A stretch of 64,000 bases of DNA from Peribacillus alkalitolerans (GTDB lineage: Bacteria; Bacillota; Bacilli; Bacillales; DSM-1321): assembly GCF_010882125.1 (NCBI RefSeq), contig NZ_JAAGVZ010000010.1:1-64000 (forward strand), written 5' to 3'. Made by a program: the position numbers and the translations under genes. Shown in pieces: positions 36,909 to 44,857 of this stretch; position 1 is the stretch's first letter; the number at the start of each line of letters is the position of its first letter. The notes beneath the pieces were generated by a model. The model ran no database searches, was not told the origin of the DNA, and saw only the letters and a list, made by a program, of their open reading frames with translations.

Positions 36909-37934
36909 ATGAGTAAAATCAAAGTAGGTGTCATTGGCTGTGGGAGCATAGCCAAGCATCGCCATCTTCCTGAGTATTTAAGTAATGAGCAAGTAGAGAT
37001 TGTGGCTGTTTGTGACATAGTAGAAGAACGGGTTAATGAATTGGCTAAATCTTATAATGCGAAAGCTTATATTTCTTATGAAGAATTATTAACAAACCCG
37101 GACATTGATGCTGTAAGTGTTTGTACTCCCAACTATTTACATGCTCCTATAACGATCGCTGCTTTAAATGCTGGCAAGCATGTACTATGTGAAAAGCCAA
37201 TGGCTACGTCTCGAGCAGATGCGGAAGAAATGATTAAAGCGGCAGAAAGAAGTATGAAAAAACTCATGATTGCTCATAATCAACGATTTGTTACATCCCA
37301 CCAAAAAGCTAGGCAACTGATTGAAAAAGGTGAGGTTGGAAAAATCTATAGCTTCCGCACCGCTTTTGGTCATGGTGGACCAGAAGGCTGGAGTGCTGAT
37401 GGAAAAGAGAGCTGGTTTTTTAAAAAGAAAGAAGCATTTATTGGGGCAATGGGTGACCTTGGAGTTCATAAAACGGATTTACTTCGTTTTTTACTTGGTG
37501 AGGAATTTGTTGAAGTTGGAGCATTCGTTGAAACGAGTGCGAAAGAAAACTCGGATGTCGATGATACAGCAGTTTGTGTGTTAAAAACAGATAGCGGGAT
37601 TATTGGCACACTAGCTGCCAGCTGGTCTTACGTTTCAAAAGAAGATAATTCAACGATTATTTATGGTGAAAAAGCAATCTTACGTTTGGAGGATGATCCT
37701 AATCATTCTTTAGTTGTTCAATATAAAAATGGTGAAGTGGTAAAATATGAGCTTGGTGAAATTCAAACAAATGAAGCAGGTGGACAGAAGAGTTCCGAAG
37801 TAATAAATCATTTTGTGAATTCGATTGTTAAAAATATTGAGCCTCCTGTAACTGGTGAAGAGGGGCTGAAATCCCTTCAAGTAGTGCTAGCAGCACTTGA
37901 ATCGAATGAAACGAAACGAATTGTTAAATTTTAG
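36909..37934 (+). CDS. Gfo/Idh/MocA oxidoreductase A
   Basis: A 341-residue NAD(P)-dependent sugar dehydrogenase with Rossmann motif G-V-I-G-C-G-S-I-A near residue 8, C-E-K-P motif near 95-98, and a C-terminal substrate domain with G-D-L-G-V-H-K-T-D, whose Lys/Asp/His set is typical of the catalytic site. ATG after GTGGGGGAAAAGG. Next gene is a paralogue, 16 bases away. Substrate unknown; 3-oxidation of a glycoside is proposed from context. Confidence 0.9.
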   Translation: MSKIKVGVIGCGSIAKHRHLPEYLSNEQVEIVAVCDIVEERVNELAKSYNAKAYISYEELLTNPDIDAVSVCTPNYLHAPITIAALNAGKHVLCEKPMATSRADAEEMIKAAERSMKKLMIAHNQRFVTSHQKARQLIEKGEVGKIYSFRTAFGHGGPEGWSADGKESWFFKKKEAFIGAMGDLGVHKTDLLRFLLGEEFVEVGAFVETSAKENSDVDDTAVCVLKTDSGIIGTLAASWSYVSKEDNSTIIYGEKAILRLEDDPNHSLVVQYKNGEVVKYELGEIQTNEAGGQKSSEVINHFVNSIVKNIEPPVTGEEGLKSLQVVLAALESNETKRIVKF

Positions 37935-37950
37935 CACGAGGAGTAAGTCG

Positions 37951-38988
37951 ATGCAAAAATTAAAAATGGGAGTAATTGGAGTGGGAGGGATTGCGCAAAG
38001 TCGTCATATTCCTACTTTTTTAAAGCTATCCGACCAGGTAACAATTGAAGCCATTAGTGATGTGAATGAGGCAACAGCTAAGTCGGTGGCGAAAATGTTT
38101 AATATCCCAAAGGTGTATTCCAAATATCAAGATATGTTTGATGAGGTGGATGCTGTGACCATCTGCACTCCAAATAAATTTCATGCTGAGATTACAATTG
38201 CTGCATTAGAAGCTGGCCTTCATGTGCTCTGTGAAAAGCCGATGGCGATGTCACCTGAAGAATGTCAATTAATGATGGATGTAGCTGAAAGATCCGGAAA
38301 AGTATTATCAATTGCCTATCATTATCGATTTATGAAAAATTCCAAAGTGGCGAAAAAGGTTATTTTAGAAAATGAAATTGGTCAACCGATGGTCGCAAGA
38401 GCAAAGGCACTTCGTAGGCGAAAAGTACCTGGTTGGGGTGTTTTTACAAATAAAGAACTTCAAGGTGGTGGTAGTCTAATTGATTATGGCTGCCACTTTT
38501 TAGATTTATCTCTATGGCTATTAGGAAATCCAAAAGCTGTTGAAGTAATAGGAACCACCTATAACCAATTAAGTAAGATACCTAATCAGGTCAATTTGTG
38601 GGGGAGTTTTGATCATGAGTCTTTTGAAGTCGATGATCACGTGACTGCCTATATTAAATTTGAAAATGGCGCATCCATGCTTTTTGAAACATCATGGATG
38701 GCAAATATCAAGAGTGATGAAGAAAGCTTAAGTATTTCTGGTCTAACCGGTGGAGTAGACCTATTTCCATTCTCCTTAAACCAAGTTAAGCACGGCATGT
38801 TGTTGAATAGTGAAGCCGATTGGGTACCAGGAGAAGAAGATCCAAGTTTGCCCCAAGCCCAAAACTTTATCAACAGTTGCTTAGGGGTAGAAGAACTTAT
38901 TGTTAAACCAAGCGAAGCTTTTCAGGTCTCTAAGATTATTGATGCTATCTATAAGAGTAGCGAAACAGGACAAAGCATAAGATTATGA
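37951..38988 (+). CDS. Gfo/Idh/MocA oxidoreductase B
   Basis: A 345-residue dehydrogenase paralogous to the preceding protein: G-V-I-G-V-G-G-I-A, C-E-K-P-M-A, and the catalytic segment D-Y-G-C-H-F-L-D-L. The ATG at 37951 follows ACGAGGAGTAAG; an in-frame ATG at 37897 lies inside the previous gene. Having two such enzymes side by side suggests an oxidation and a later re-reduction, or activity on two related sugars. Confidence 0.9.
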   Translation: MQKLKMGVIGVGGIAQSRHIPTFLKLSDQVTIEAISDVNEATAKSVAKMFNIPKVYSKYQDMFDEVDAVTICTPNKFHAEITIAALEAGLHVLCEKPMAMSPEECQLMMDVAERSGKVLSIAYHYRFMKNSKVAKKVILENEIGQPMVARAKALRRRKVPGWGVFTNKELQGGGSLIDYGCHFLDLSLWLLGNPKAVEVIGTTYNQLSKIPNQVNLWGSFDHESFEVDDHVTAYIKFENGASMLFETSWMANIKSDEESLSISGLTGGVDLFPFSLNQVKHGMLLNSEADWVPGEEDPSLPQAQNFINSCLGVEELIVKPSEAFQVSKIIDAIYKSSETGQSIRL

Positions 38989-38993
38989 GAAAA

Positions 38994-39112
38994 GCGGAAG
39001 AGGACCGTTAAGCGATTTTCACTTGTCGCTGACGCCTTGTCTACTAGGAACGCCACGTCCTGTGGCAACGTAGACACTGGGACGTCCTGTCCCTCGAAGC
39101 TAGACATTCTTT
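38994..39112. repeat. Intergenic repeat element of the ACGTCCTGT type
   Basis: The block holds AACGCCACGTCCTGTGGC and GGGACGTCCTGTCCC, two small hairpins sharing ACGTCCTGT. It lies between oxidoreductase B and the epimerase within one likely transcript. I recognise this as a type of dispersed intergenic repeat in Bacillaceae; function unknown. Confidence 0.7.
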
Positions 39113-39132
39113 AATAATAGGAGGTATCTATA

Positions 39133-40101
39133 ATGAAACTCGGAGTATTTACGGTTTTATTTTCAGAAAAAAGCTTTGAAGAGATGCTGGATCATGTTCA
39201 GGCTGCCGGTTTGAATGCGGTAGAAATCGGAACAGGAGCTTACCCAGGGAATGCGCATTGTCAACTTGATGAGCTATTAGAAAGTGAAGAAATACGCAAT
39301 GATTACTTAAAGAAGGTAACCTCTAGAGGATTAGAGATTAGTGCATTTAGCTGCCATGGAAACCCTATATCTCCAGATAAAAAATTTGCTGAAGAATCAC
39401 ATCAAGTGTTAATGAAAACCATTACACTTGCAAGTTTAATGGGTGTGCCAGTTGTGAATTGTTTCTCAGGGACTGCAGGAGATCACGAAGGAGCTAAACA
39501 CCCAAATTGGCCAGTTGCTCCTTGGCCAAATGAATTTGGCGATATTTTGAAATGGCAATGGGAGGAAAAATTAATCCCTTACTGGAATGAAGTAGGCCAA
39601 TACGCCAAAGATCATCATGTGAAAATCGGACTTGAACTTCACGGCGGCTTTTTAGTTCATACTCCATATACACTACTTAAGCTAAGGGAACTGACATGTG
39701 ATGCGATTGGTGCTAATCTTGACCCAAGTCATTTATGGTGGCAAGGAATTGACCCAGTTGCTGCGATAAAAATACTTGGGAAAGCAAATGCCATTCACCA
39801 TTTTCATGCAAAAGACACATATATTGATCAAGACAACGTAAACATGTATGGATTAACAGATATGCAATCTTATGGAAACGTACAAACAAGAGCTTGGACC
39901 TTCCGCTCTGTTGGATGTGGACATAGTCTTCAGGAATGGTCAGACATGATAAGTGCCTTACGGACATTCGGATATGATTATGTAGTGAGTATCGAACACG
40001 AAGACCCACTGATGTCTGTTGAAGAAGGGTTTATGCGTGCTGTTAAAAACTTGAAGTCAATTCTAATTGAAGAGCAGCCGGCTAATCTTTGGTGGGTATA
40101 A
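39133..40101 (+). CDS. TIM-barrel sugar isomerase/epimerase or keto-glycoside lyase
   Basis: A 322-residue xylose isomerase-like TIM barrel. Metal-ligand positions are visible: Glu in G-L-E-L-H-G-G, Asp in N-L-D-P-S-H, His in H-A-K-D-T-Y and Glu in S-I-E-H-E. Members of this family next to Gfo/Idh genes include epimerases and lyases that cleave 3-keto-glycosides; the second role would complete the proposed pathway here. ATG after AATAGGAGG. It ends the second sugar cassette. Confidence 0.85.
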   Translation: MKLGVFTVLFSEKSFEEMLDHVQAAGLNAVEIGTGAYPGNAHCQLDELLESEEIRNDYLKKVTSRGLEISAFSCHGNPISPDKKFAEESHQVLMKTITLASLMGVPVVNCFSGTAGDHEGAKHPNWPVAPWPNEFGDILKWQWEEKLIPYWNEVGQYAKDHHVKIGLELHGGFLVHTPYTLLKLRELTCDAIGANLDPSHLWWQGIDPVAAIKILGKANAIHHFHAKDTYIDQDNVNMYGLTDMQSYGNVQTRAWTFRSVGCGHSLQEWSDMISALRTFGYDYVVSIEHEDPLMSVEEGFMRAVKNLKSILIEEQPANLWWV

Positions 40102-40107
40102 TGTAAT

Positions 40108-40142
40108 GGGGGAGGAAAAAGAAGAGATACTCCCCTCTTTTT
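40108..40142 (+). terminator. Probable terminator of the second sugar cassette
   Basis: GGGGGAG pairs with CTCCCC around a purine-rich loop of about 18 bases; CTCTTTTTA follows. Confidence 0.7.
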
Positions 40143-40213
40143 AAACAAGTTTCGACAAATTTTTCAAAAACCTTGACCTATAAAGTGTCAATTTGAAAAA
40201 AGGTATTGTTACA

Positions 40214-40411
40214 TTATAACTGTAAATCATTGAGTAGTACCAACCCATCATTAGTTAGGTCCCCTATCCATTCATCAAACATTTTCTCTCCGTAATAACC
40301 TTTTTCCAGGTTTGTATAATGCGCTGTTTCTTTTACAGTTAGATTCATTCTGCTATGTATTGCTCTCCATATTTTTAATTCCATTGGGATTGAACGAGGT
40401 TTTACAATCAT
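40214..40411 (-). pseudogene. Truncated NERD-domain protein
   Basis: The 65-residue frame begins M-I-V-K-P-R, as Bacillus NERD (nuclease-related domain) proteins do, and contains G-E-K-M-F-D-E-W and L-V-L-L-N-D-L of the first NERD motifs, then stops. Intact proteins run to about 300 residues. The site AAGGGTGTGG precedes the ATG at 40411. No continuation is seen in other frames downstream, so it is a remnant. Confidence 0.7.
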
Positions 40412-40627
40412 ATTCCACACCCTTGTCATTATTATGTTTCATAATAATTTAATATCTTCCTATCTACAATTTAAATTAAAGAAAAATTGTGTGAATTAAA
40501 AGGTTTTTTTGCTTAATTGAAGAAATGTAGATTTATGCTTAAAAGTACGTTCTGTTCAGTCTTTATCATTTGTTTAGTTTATAAATTTAAAATCTACTCA
40601 AATTCCGACCGAGAGGAGAGCAAATAC

Positions 40628-41146
40628 ATGGCTAAATTTAAAATCAATAAGGTTCAGTACATAGGTTTAGGGCTGCTTTGTATTACAATCCTCAGTTATT
40701 CGTTTTGGTCAACAGGATATCTTAGTATTCCACAACTGGATAAGGTAACTGATCTAAAACAGTCACAATCAAGACAAGTTTATAATGAAAGTAAATCTCA
40801 GTATGTAGTGGAAGAATTACCAATCAATATGGAAGAGTTCGAAGTGCAAATAGCTATGCACCACATGAGTCATCAAAAGGTTAAAGCAGATAAAAAATGG
40901 GGTGCATTGCAAATTACTCCAGAACGTATTAATAGGTTAATTGAGATTGTTACAAAAAATCAAAAGGGCTATGATCATTCAAGTACATATTTGGATATTC
41001 TTAATCGTTGGAATGAAGGGGATTTTTCTAGGGTAGATAGAGATCACAACGAGATTTGGCGATTACAGGGAGGAACTATAGGCAAGGCGACGGGGATATT
41101 AAGTGCTAAAAAAGAAAAGAAATACATAGAAGAAAACTTTGAATAA
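40628..41146 (+). CDS. Unknown membrane-anchored protein
   Basis: A 172-residue protein not recognised with confidence. One transmembrane helix lies near residues 10-28 with a positively charged N terminus, followed by an extracytoplasmic domain of about 140 residues. A motif M-H-H-M-S-H-Q-K-V-K-A-D-K-K-W-G near the middle and a following W-x-x-G-D-F look conserved enough to define a family. The ATG at 40628 follows GAGAGGAG; an earlier frame start at 40517 lacks a site. It is flanked by remnants, so it may be part of a variable region. Confidence 0.7.
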   Translation: MAKFKINKVQYIGLGLLCITILSYSFWSTGYLSIPQLDKVTDLKQSQSRQVYNESKSQYVVEELPINMEEFEVQIAMHHMSHQKVKADKKWGALQITPERINRLIEIVTKNQKGYDHSSTYLDILNRWNEGDFSRVDRDHNEIWRLQGGTIGKATGILSAKKEKKYIEENFE

Positions 41147-41476
41147 CTATCATATTAGATGATAGTTATTGAGCCCAATGAGTGGTTTGAAGGAAATGTT
41201 TTACGAATGACTTAAAATTGAGTGTTTTTTACATGAATATTGCATTGAGTTTGGGGATGGGAGTCAGTAACCTGTCCCTTTTCTATTGCTATTATACCTT
41301 ATCAGGTCTTTACCGTTCTAAATCAGCTCTATCGGGAGCCATTTTTAGTTAATAGGAAAATCCACAGATATTTTAACTATCTCTATCTCACATCAGTGCA
41401 ACTATGACTTACGACCGGTCATGAGGTCCCGACCGGTGAGTTTTCTTTAGCTTGTTGAGATGGAAATAAAAAGCCA

Positions 41477-41505
41477 TTGCACTAAACTTTTCTGAATATT
41501 ATAAT
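41477..41505 (+). promoter_or_regulatory. Sigma-A promoter of the IclR/oxoproline operon
   Basis: -35 TTGCAC (41477-41482) and -10 TATAAT (41500-41505) are separated by 17 bases. Twin operators lie just downstream. The rest of 41147-41470 holds a hairpin (ACTATCAT/ATGATAGT, 41147-41168) and GACCGGTCATGAGGTCCCGACCGG near 41413, but no gene. Confidence 0.8.
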
Positions 41506-41516
41506 ATGTGAAAAGT

Positions 41517-41552
41517 ATCCGAATTTCGGATTTGTTGTTCCGAATTTCGGAA
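41517..41552. promoter_or_regulatory. Twin 15-bp palindromic operators, probable IclR-type sites
   Basis: ATCCGAATTTCGGAT (41517-41531) and TTCCGAATTTCGGAA (41538-41552) are perfect palindromes around a central T with the shared core TCCGAATTTCGGA. Their centres are 21 bases apart, two helical turns, and they cover the expected transcription start. This points to cooperative autorepression by the IclR-type protein encoded next. Confidence 0.88.
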
Positions 41553-41568
41553 CGGAGGGAATCTAAAA

Positions 41569-42342
41569 GTGAATGCTAGTCAAAATAAAACAGTTGTGAA
41601 ATCGATGCAAATTTTAAATCTATTTATCGATCATGCGAAACTCAGTTTACCGGAGATTGTCAAGATTTCTGGACTGCCGAAAACATCCGCCCACCGCATG
41701 CTGCAATCATTGGATGAGATGGGGTTTTTATCTAAGGACATAGAAGGAAGGTACGAACTTGGGCTCATTTTTTTGCAATTTGGCCATCTCGTATCTGAGC
41801 GATTGGATATACGGAATATAGCCCTTCCCATCATGCGGAGCCTTAAGGATGAATTAGGGGAAGCTGTAAACTTGGTAGTGCTTGATGGGGATGAGGCACT
41901 CTATATAGAGAAAGTTGATACGACGGAACGGGTTCGGGTCTATACCCAGATTGGCCGGAGAGCTCCGCTCTACGGAGGAGCCTGTCCCCGAATTCTATTG
42001 GCTCATATGACGATTAAACAGCAAGAAGAATATCTGGAAAAAGTTGAGTTAATCCCTTACGCAGCCAATACGATTACTGACAAGCAGGTCTTGCATAAGG
42101 TGCTTGTGGAATGTAAGGAAAAAGGCTATTCCATAAGCCATTCTGAATTGGAGAATTATTCTTCGGCAGTGGGGGCTCCTATTTTTGATCATACTGGAAC
42201 CATCGTTGCGGGGATAAGTGTAGTCGGGCCTGAATACAGATTTCATGAAGAGAAGCAGCTTCAAAGGTACATTGACAGGGTCAAGGACGCGGCAAAGGAA
42301 ATTTCGTACCAACTAGGTTGGAACATGAATGGGGGGGAGTGA
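41569..42342 (+). CDS. IclR family transcriptional regulator (KipR-like)
   Basis: A 257-residue regulator: winged helix-turn-helix at residues 8-60 (L-P-E-I-V-K-I-S-G-L-P-K-T-S-A-H-R) and an IclR effector domain to the C terminus. In B. subtilis an IclR protein, KipR, controls the kip/ycs oxoproline genes; the genes downstream here are the same kind. GTG start after ACGGAGGGA. The operators at 41517-41552 are its likely binding sites. The next start codon lies within two bases of its stop. Confidence 0.92.
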   Translation: MNASQNKTVVKSMQILNLFIDHAKLSLPEIVKISGLPKTSAHRMLQSLDEMGFLSKDIEGRYELGLIFLQFGHLVSERLDIRNIALPIMRSLKDELGEAVNLVVLDGDEALYIEKVDTTERVRVYTQIGRRAPLYGGACPRILLAHMTIKQQEEYLEKVELIPYAANTITDKQVLHKVLVECKEKGYSISHSELENYSSAVGAPIFDHTGTIVAGISVVGPEYRFHEEKQLQRYIDRVKDAAKEISYQLGWNMNGGE

Positions 42343-42343
42343 A

Positions 42344-43051
42344 TTGAATGGTAAGCTATATCAACTCGGGGACGCTGCTGTCATTGTGCAGCTTGGCAAT
42401 TCTATTAACCTCGAAACCCACCAAAGGGTGAAAGCCTTGGTTGGGTATTTGGAGCAACATCCTTTCACAGGAATGATTGAATACGTGCCCGCGTTCACAA
42501 CGGTGACGATATTCTATGACCCAGTTTATTTTTACGGCAAAAATCAATTCTCTCCCTATCAACAGGTATGCACTATCGTGGAGGGAATCTTATCTAAACT
42601 GGAAGCAGGTTCAGACGAAGGTGGAAGATTAATTGAAATCCCTGTTTGTTATGGCGGGTCGTTTGGTTCGGATCTTGATTTCGTTGCGGAGAGTAACGGA
42701 CTGACTACGGAGGAGGTCATCCGCTACCATACCTCAGGCGATTATCTTGTTTATATGATTGGTTTCGCCCCGGGGTTTCCATATATCGGAGGCATGTCGG
42801 AAAGGATCGCCACTCCAAGGAGATCCTCACCACGATTGGCCATCCCTGCAGGGTCAGTTGGAATTGCCGGAAAGCAAACAGGTGTTTATCCAATTGAAAC
42901 GCCTGGAGGATGGCAGTTGATCGGGAGGACACCTCTAGCCTTGTTCCGTCCTAATGCTTCTTCGCCAAGCTTGCTTCAAGCGGGGGATCGGATCCGCTTC
43001 TCTTCCATAACGGAGGAAGAATATCTGGAAATGAAGGAGGGACAGGAATGA
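42344..43051 (+). CDS. pxpB: 5-oxoprolinase subunit B (KipI family)
   Basis: A 235-residue subunit of the ATP-dependent 5-oxoprolinase PxpABC, which opens 5-oxoproline to glutamate. The family signature is clear: G-F-A-P-G-F-P-Y, then R-x-x-P-R-L-A-I-P-A-G-S-V-G-I-A-G and T-P-G-G-W. The TTG at 42344 lies just after GGGGGGGAG; an in-frame ATG at 42329 is before that site. It overlaps pxpC by four bases. The B. subtilis homologue KipI also inhibits the sporulation kinase KinA. Confidence 0.93.
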   Translation: MNGKLYQLGDAAVIVQLGNSINLETHQRVKALVGYLEQHPFTGMIEYVPAFTTVTIFYDPVYFYGKNQFSPYQQVCTIVEGILSKLEAGSDEGGRLIEIPVCYGGSFGSDLDFVAESNGLTTEEVIRYHTSGDYLVYMIGFAPGFPYIGGMSERIATPRRSSPRLAIPAGSVGIAGKQTGVYPIETPGGWQLIGRTPLALFRPNASSPSLLQAGDRIRFSSITEEEYLEMKEGQE

Positions 43052-44049
43052 GCTTGCTTGTGATTCGTCCGGGTCTCCTCAGTTCGGTGCAGGACAATGG
43101 TAGATATGGATATCAAAAGTATGGGGTCATTGCAAGCGGGGTCATGGATCCGCTGGCCCATCGGATCGCCAATATGGTCGTAGGGAACGAGGGGAACGAG
43201 GCAACCATTGAAATCACGATGGTTGGGCCGGTCATTGAATTCCAAAACGACACGTTGTTTTCTCTTTGTGGTGGAGATCTTTCACCAACTATTAATAATG
43301 TTCCGGTACCCTTGTGGCGGCCTGTTTGGGTTCGGAAGGGAGCCCAGCTCAAGTTTGGGACATGCCTGTCAGGATGCCGAGCCTATCTGGCGGTGGCAGG
43401 AGGGTTCGACATACCCGTGGTGATGGGAAGCAAGTCTACTTATTTGCGGGGGGGAATCGGGGGCTGCCAGGGTCGGGCCCTTAAGGCAGGGGATCGATTG
43501 GAATATGGAAATGACAATCCTATATCACAATCCCTGATCCAGTCTCTCTCTAAAGAATGGGATGGAGGAGCTTTTGCGGCCGCTTCATGGTCGGTATCTC
43601 CTGACATTCTACCCAACTTTCAAGCTAATCCTGTGATTAGGGTCATCCGAGGAAAAGAATATCATTGGTTCACAGAGGAAAGCCAGAATCAATTGTTTAA
43701 GGAAGGATTCAGCGTTTCCCCACAATCTGATCGCATGGGGTACCGGCTTAAAGGACCGTATTTGTCTTTAAAAGAACCAATGGAGCTCATTTCTGAAGCG
43801 GTTTCTTTTGGGACGGTCCAAGTACCGGCCGAAGGGCAACCTATTGTGCTACTGGCCGATCGGCAAACCACAGGTGGGTATCCGAAAATCGCCCAGATCA
43901 TCTCGGTTGACCTTCCTCTGATGGGTCAATTAAAACCGGGGGATCGAATCCATTTTTATGAGGTTTCCCATCGTGAGGCAGAAGAAATGTTCCTACTAAG
44001 GGAAACCAAACTGAAGCAACTAAAATCGAGCATCTTGTTAAAGGGGTAA
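43048..44049 (+). CDS. pxpC: 5-oxoprolinase subunit C (biotin-dependent carboxyltransferase-like)
   Basis: A 333-residue subunit with the family start P-G-L-L-S-S-V-Q-D-N-G-R, then G-V-I-A-S-G-V-M-D-P-L-A near residue 30 and the C-terminal Q-T-T-G-G-Y-P-K-I-A. It forms the kinase/transferase part of 5-oxoprolinase with PxpB. Its ATG overlaps the pxpB stop (ATGA). Confidence 0.94.
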   Translation: MSLLVIRPGLLSSVQDNGRYGYQKYGVIASGVMDPLAHRIANMVVGNEGNEATIEITMVGPVIEFQNDTLFSLCGGDLSPTINNVPVPLWRPVWVRKGAQLKFGTCLSGCRAYLAVAGGFDIPVVMGSKSTYLRGGIGGCQGRALKAGDRLEYGNDNPISQSLIQSLSKEWDGGAFAAASWSVSPDILPNFQANPVIRVIRGKEYHWFTEESQNQLFKEGFSVSPQSDRMGYRLKGPYLSLKEPMELISEAVSFGTVQVPAEGQPIVLLADRQTTGGYPKIAQIISVDLPLMGQLKPGDRIHFYEVSHREAEEMFLLRETKLKQLKSSILLKG

Positions 44050-44061
44050 GGAGGGGTAAGA

Positions 44062-44835
44062 ATGTTTGTTGTGGACATTAACTGTGATTTGGGAGAAAGC
44101 TTTGGCGCCTATAGGTTGGGTACGGATGAGGAGATTTTAGCGCATGTGACATCCGCCAATATTGCCTGCGGGTTTCACGCAGGGGATCCATCCGTGATGA
44201 GGAAGACGGTTCGGTTGGCTCAGCAGCATGGAGTGCGAATAGGGGCGCACCCAGGCTTGCAGGATTTGTTGGGTTTCGGACGCCGGGAAATGAATCTATC
44301 CCCGCAGGAAGCCTATGATCTCGTCGTCTATCAGATCGGAGCGCTATACGGGTTCGTTAAATCGGAAGGAGCAACCATGCAGCATGTCAAACCTCATGGA
44401 GCACTTTACAATATGGCGGCGAAACGTGCCGACCTTTCCGAAGCGATTGCGGAAGCCGTTTACAAAGTGGATCCGGAATTGATCCTTTTTGGACTGGCAG
44501 GAAGCGAACTAGTGAAGGCTGGTGAGAAAATTGGCCTTCGAACAGCTCAGGAGGTATTCGCAGATCGTACGTATCAGATCGACGGCTCTCTCACTTCCCG
44601 CCGCCAGCCTGACGCTTTGATCACAGATGACCAGCTGGCCGTCAACCAGGTGATCCGTATGGTAAAAGAAAAGAAGGTCCTCACCCAACAGGGGCTGGAT
44701 GTCCCGATTCAAGCGGACACTATCTGCATTCATGGGGATGGGGCACATGCCTTGGTCTTTGCACATATGATCCGTCAGCAATTGGAAGCATCGGAGATCA
44801 AAGTGCGTGCGGTTGATGAAATCGTAAACAAATAA
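44062..44835 (+). CDS. pxpA: 5-oxoprolinase subunit A (LamB/YcsF family)
   Basis: A 257-residue protein with the family signature [11 protein letters not shown] and A-C-G-F-H-A-G-D-P near residue 35-45, plus H-V-K-P-H-G-A-L-Y. It supplies the hydrolytic subunit of 5-oxoprolinase. ATG after AAGGAGGGGTAAG. Codon use is GC-rich compared with the genes before 41000 and after 49000. Confidence 0.95.
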   Translation: MFVVDINCDLGESFGAYRLGTDEEILAHVTSANIACGFHAGDPSVMRKTVRLAQQHGVRIGAHPGLQDLLGFGRREMNLSPQEAYDLVVYQIGALYGFVKSEGATMQHVKPHGALYNMAAKRADLSEAIAEAVYKVDPELILFGLAGSELVKAGEKIGLRTAQEVFADRTYQIDGSLTSRRQPDALITDDQLAVNQVIRMVKEKKVLTQQGLDVPIQADTICIHGDGAHALVFAHMIRQQLEASEIKVRAVDEIVNK

Positions 44836-44857
44836 TCATTCAAAGGGGGAAATACGT

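Noticed and set aside
41140..41170. Hairpin ACTATCAT/ATGATAGT as a terminator of the unknown membrane protein gene
   Set aside because: The stem is short and no T run follows, so it is mentioned only as a hairpin.
41413..41437. GACCGGTCATGAGGTCCCGACCGG as a regulatory palindrome
   Set aside because: The halves are close repeats more than a clean palindrome, and it lies upstream of the -35, away from the twin operators. It is noted but not called.
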